Positions 62,704-64,000 of a stretch of 64,000 bases of DNA are shown one piece after another. A model generated the notes under the pieces. The model saw nothing but the letters and a program-made list of their open reading frames with translations. It was not told the DNA's origin and did not search any database. This DNA is from Pseudoips prasinana (taxonomy: Eukaryota; Arthropoda; Insecta; Lepidoptera; Nolidae): the NCBI GenBank assembly GCA_951640165.1, contig OX621241.1, positions 10,483,001 through 10,547,000 on the forward strand, read 5' to 3'. Position 1 is the first letter of the stretch, and each line of letters opens with the position of its first letter. The position numbers and the translations under genes are program-made.

Positions 62704-64000
62704 GAAGAGAAAAATGAAAATGTATTGACTGATAAGAGTTCCGGCAATGATCGGTCTGATCAACCAAGAGTTGCGGAAATTTTTAAAAAACCATATCATT
62801 TTACAGAGTTAAACTTTGATGAAAAATGTTTACACATACATAATAAACAAACCGATAATTGTTATAGTAGAAATAGGTACCTAATATATTCACCGTCATT
62901 GTCATTAATATCGGTAAATCGAAGCTCTCGATCATGTTTCAAACGAGATTTGTTCGTGAGAGAGTTAGAGCAGATATGTAAACAAAATGATATAAAAGAA
63001 TTATGCATAATTAGAAATAATGACAATAAAGAAATAATTACCGAGTTAGCACGTATTATTACGAAAATGAAAAAGTGGGAAGGTCCACGATTATGTATTA
63101 TTAAAGGAGTGAGTAGAGTAGAAAATAAAGACGATCGTAAAGTTATTTTGAATGATTACCATATTTTACCCAGCAGTGGCCATGCTGGTATTCGAAGGAT
63201 GACTAATAACATTAAAAGACTTTATTACTGGACAGGAATGGACCGTGACATAGCTAATTTTGTTAGAAAGTGCGAACAGTGTCAAAAACAAAAGTTCCAT
63301 AAGCACACCCGAGAGCCAATGTGTATAACTACAACAGCGACGTCAGCATTCGATAAAATATATTTGGATTTGGTTGGACCGCTTAGTAAAGATTGTAATG
63401 ACTATTGTTACATATTGACTCTTCAATGTGAACTTACAAAATATGTAGAAGCTTACCCGTTAATAAATAAAGAAACTCAAACAGTTGCCCGAGCTTTTGT
63501 TGACAATTTTATACTGCGTTACGGTATTCCACGCGAAATCGCGACAGACAGAGGTAGTGAATTCATCTCATCAACCATGAAAGATACATGTCAATTATTG
63601 GGTATTAACTGTATTCAGTCAACAGCATATCACCATGAGTCGATTGGTTCTTTAGAAAATTCTCACAAGGCCTTGGGAGCTTTCTTAAGGATACAAACAG
63701 ATAACCAGGCTCATATGTGGAGCAACTGGTTACAATATTGGTGTTTTTCGTACAACACAACAGTGCATTCTGAAACTAGATATACACCCTTCGAACTTGT
63801 TTTTGGCAAATTATGTAACATTCCAAACAACCTTTTGAAAAATGTAGACCCAGTATATAATTTTGATGACTATCCCAAAGAATTAAAATTTAGACTACAA
63901 AAATCATGTGAAGATGCACGAAATAATTTAATTCAATCCAAAATTTGTAGAAAAACAAAATATGACAGACAATGTAATTCAGTTAACTATAATACTGGAG
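62704..64000 (+). CDS. pol: Pol continued: integrase, cut by window end
   Basis: The same frame as the RT/RNase H part, open for 432 codons from the TAA to the last base with no further stop. The first ~150 codons form a linker rich in lysine, asparagine and acidic residues. The zinc-binding HHCC domain follows: HILPSSGHAGIRRM then CEQCQ (about 63160-63285). The DDE core has D at 63367-63369 (YLDLVGP), D at 63547-63549 (ATDRGSEF) and E at 63655-63657 (GSLENSHK); the last two are separated by 35 residues, the standard DD35E spacing. FSYNTTVHSETRYTPFELVF (about 63747-63806) is the usual late-core motif. There is no start of its own, so it can only be made by readthrough or came to be separated by a point mutation. 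Confidence 0.9.

Larger units (their letters stand above)
58610..64000 (+). mobile_element. Ty3/gypsy LTR retrotransposon, probably 412/mdg1-like, 3' end outside window
   Basis: The order is probable LTR, primer-binding site, leader ORF, gag, then protease-RT-RNase H-integrase; this gene order defines Ty3/gypsy elements. No chromodomain or envelope ORF is visible before the window ends inside the late integrase region. The primer-binding site and leader ORF suggest the 412/mdg1 lineage, which I recall as having small ORFs before gag. The DNA is AT-rich, and the reading frames are long with a single premature stop, so the copy appears young. Confidence 0.85.

Noticed and set aside
62704..62900. 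Separate integrase gene with its own start
   Set aside because: The frame is continuous with RT/RNase H across one TAA and the first codons look like a linker, not a new N-terminus.

Overview
The window looks like insect nuclear DNA, most likely from a moth or butterfly. It is AT-rich and crowded with short dispersed repeats of types I recall from Lepidoptera: several tRNA-headed SINEs, a 5S-rRNA-headed SINE, RTE and jockey/CR1-group LINE debris, and many inverted-repeat (MITE or foldback) elements. The order Lepidoptera is inferred from this repeat repertoire. I found no host protein-coding exon, true tRNA or rRNA gene, or CRISPR array that I can defend. Nearly every coding stretch belongs to a mobile element.

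Two large elements dominate. (1) At about 18.33-23.2 kb, on the minus strand, lies a nearly full-length non-LTR retrotransposon. Its ORF1 is intact (22129-22992; coiled coil plus a C-terminal domain like that of baculovirus FP proteins). Its ORF2 (endonuclease, reverse transcriptase, C-terminal region; 18766-21698) is broken by two frame changes, and it ends in a 3' UTR with an AATAAA signal. (2) From about 58.6 kb to the window end, on the plus strand, is a Ty3/gypsy-type LTR retrotransposon, probably of the 412/mdg1 lineage. It has a probable 5' LTR, a TGGCGACC primer-binding site, a small leader ORF for a predicted myristoylated single-pass membrane protein, a gag with an RG-rich tail, and a pol with protease, RT and RNase H. 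One in-frame TAA follows, and then the frame stays open through the integrase to the end of the window. The 3' LTR lies outside.

The remainder is a mosaic. Family names used below: SINE-A to SINE-F are tRNA-headed or tRNA-like; SINE-5S is 5S-headed. Rpt-1 is the CCCGCGGTTTTACCCGCG family, Rpt-2 the GGCCAAGTGCGAGTCGGACT family, Rpt-3 the GCAGACGGGTTGGCGAT family and Rpt-4 the ACTAATATTATAAA family. MITE-2 is a ~140-bp terminal-inverted-repeat element present six times. T1 and T2 are LINE 3' tails. LINE coding debris lies near 4.1, 16.8, 17.1, 23.5-23.9, 30.3-30.6, 31.6, 32.0, 37.5, 46.4, 52.7 and 57.8-58.2 kb. Long hairpins or palindromes occur at 1.9, 5.6-6.0, 10.7, 12.8, 13.6, 15.3, 32.3, 34.7, 40.6-41.1, 44.3 and 53.9 kb. 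Tandem arrays lie at 11.83-12.07 kb (79-bp unit), 34.36-34.71 kb (178-bp unit) and 51.03-51.29 kb (6/24-bp unit). A hAT-like MITE with an exact 8-bp target duplication is at 52036-52525.

The most unusual item is the small leader ORF of the LTR element, with canonical-looking splice signals between it and gag. Family names and lineages rest on recalled motifs, not on searches. Repeat borders are estimates unless a terminal structure or target duplication is given.
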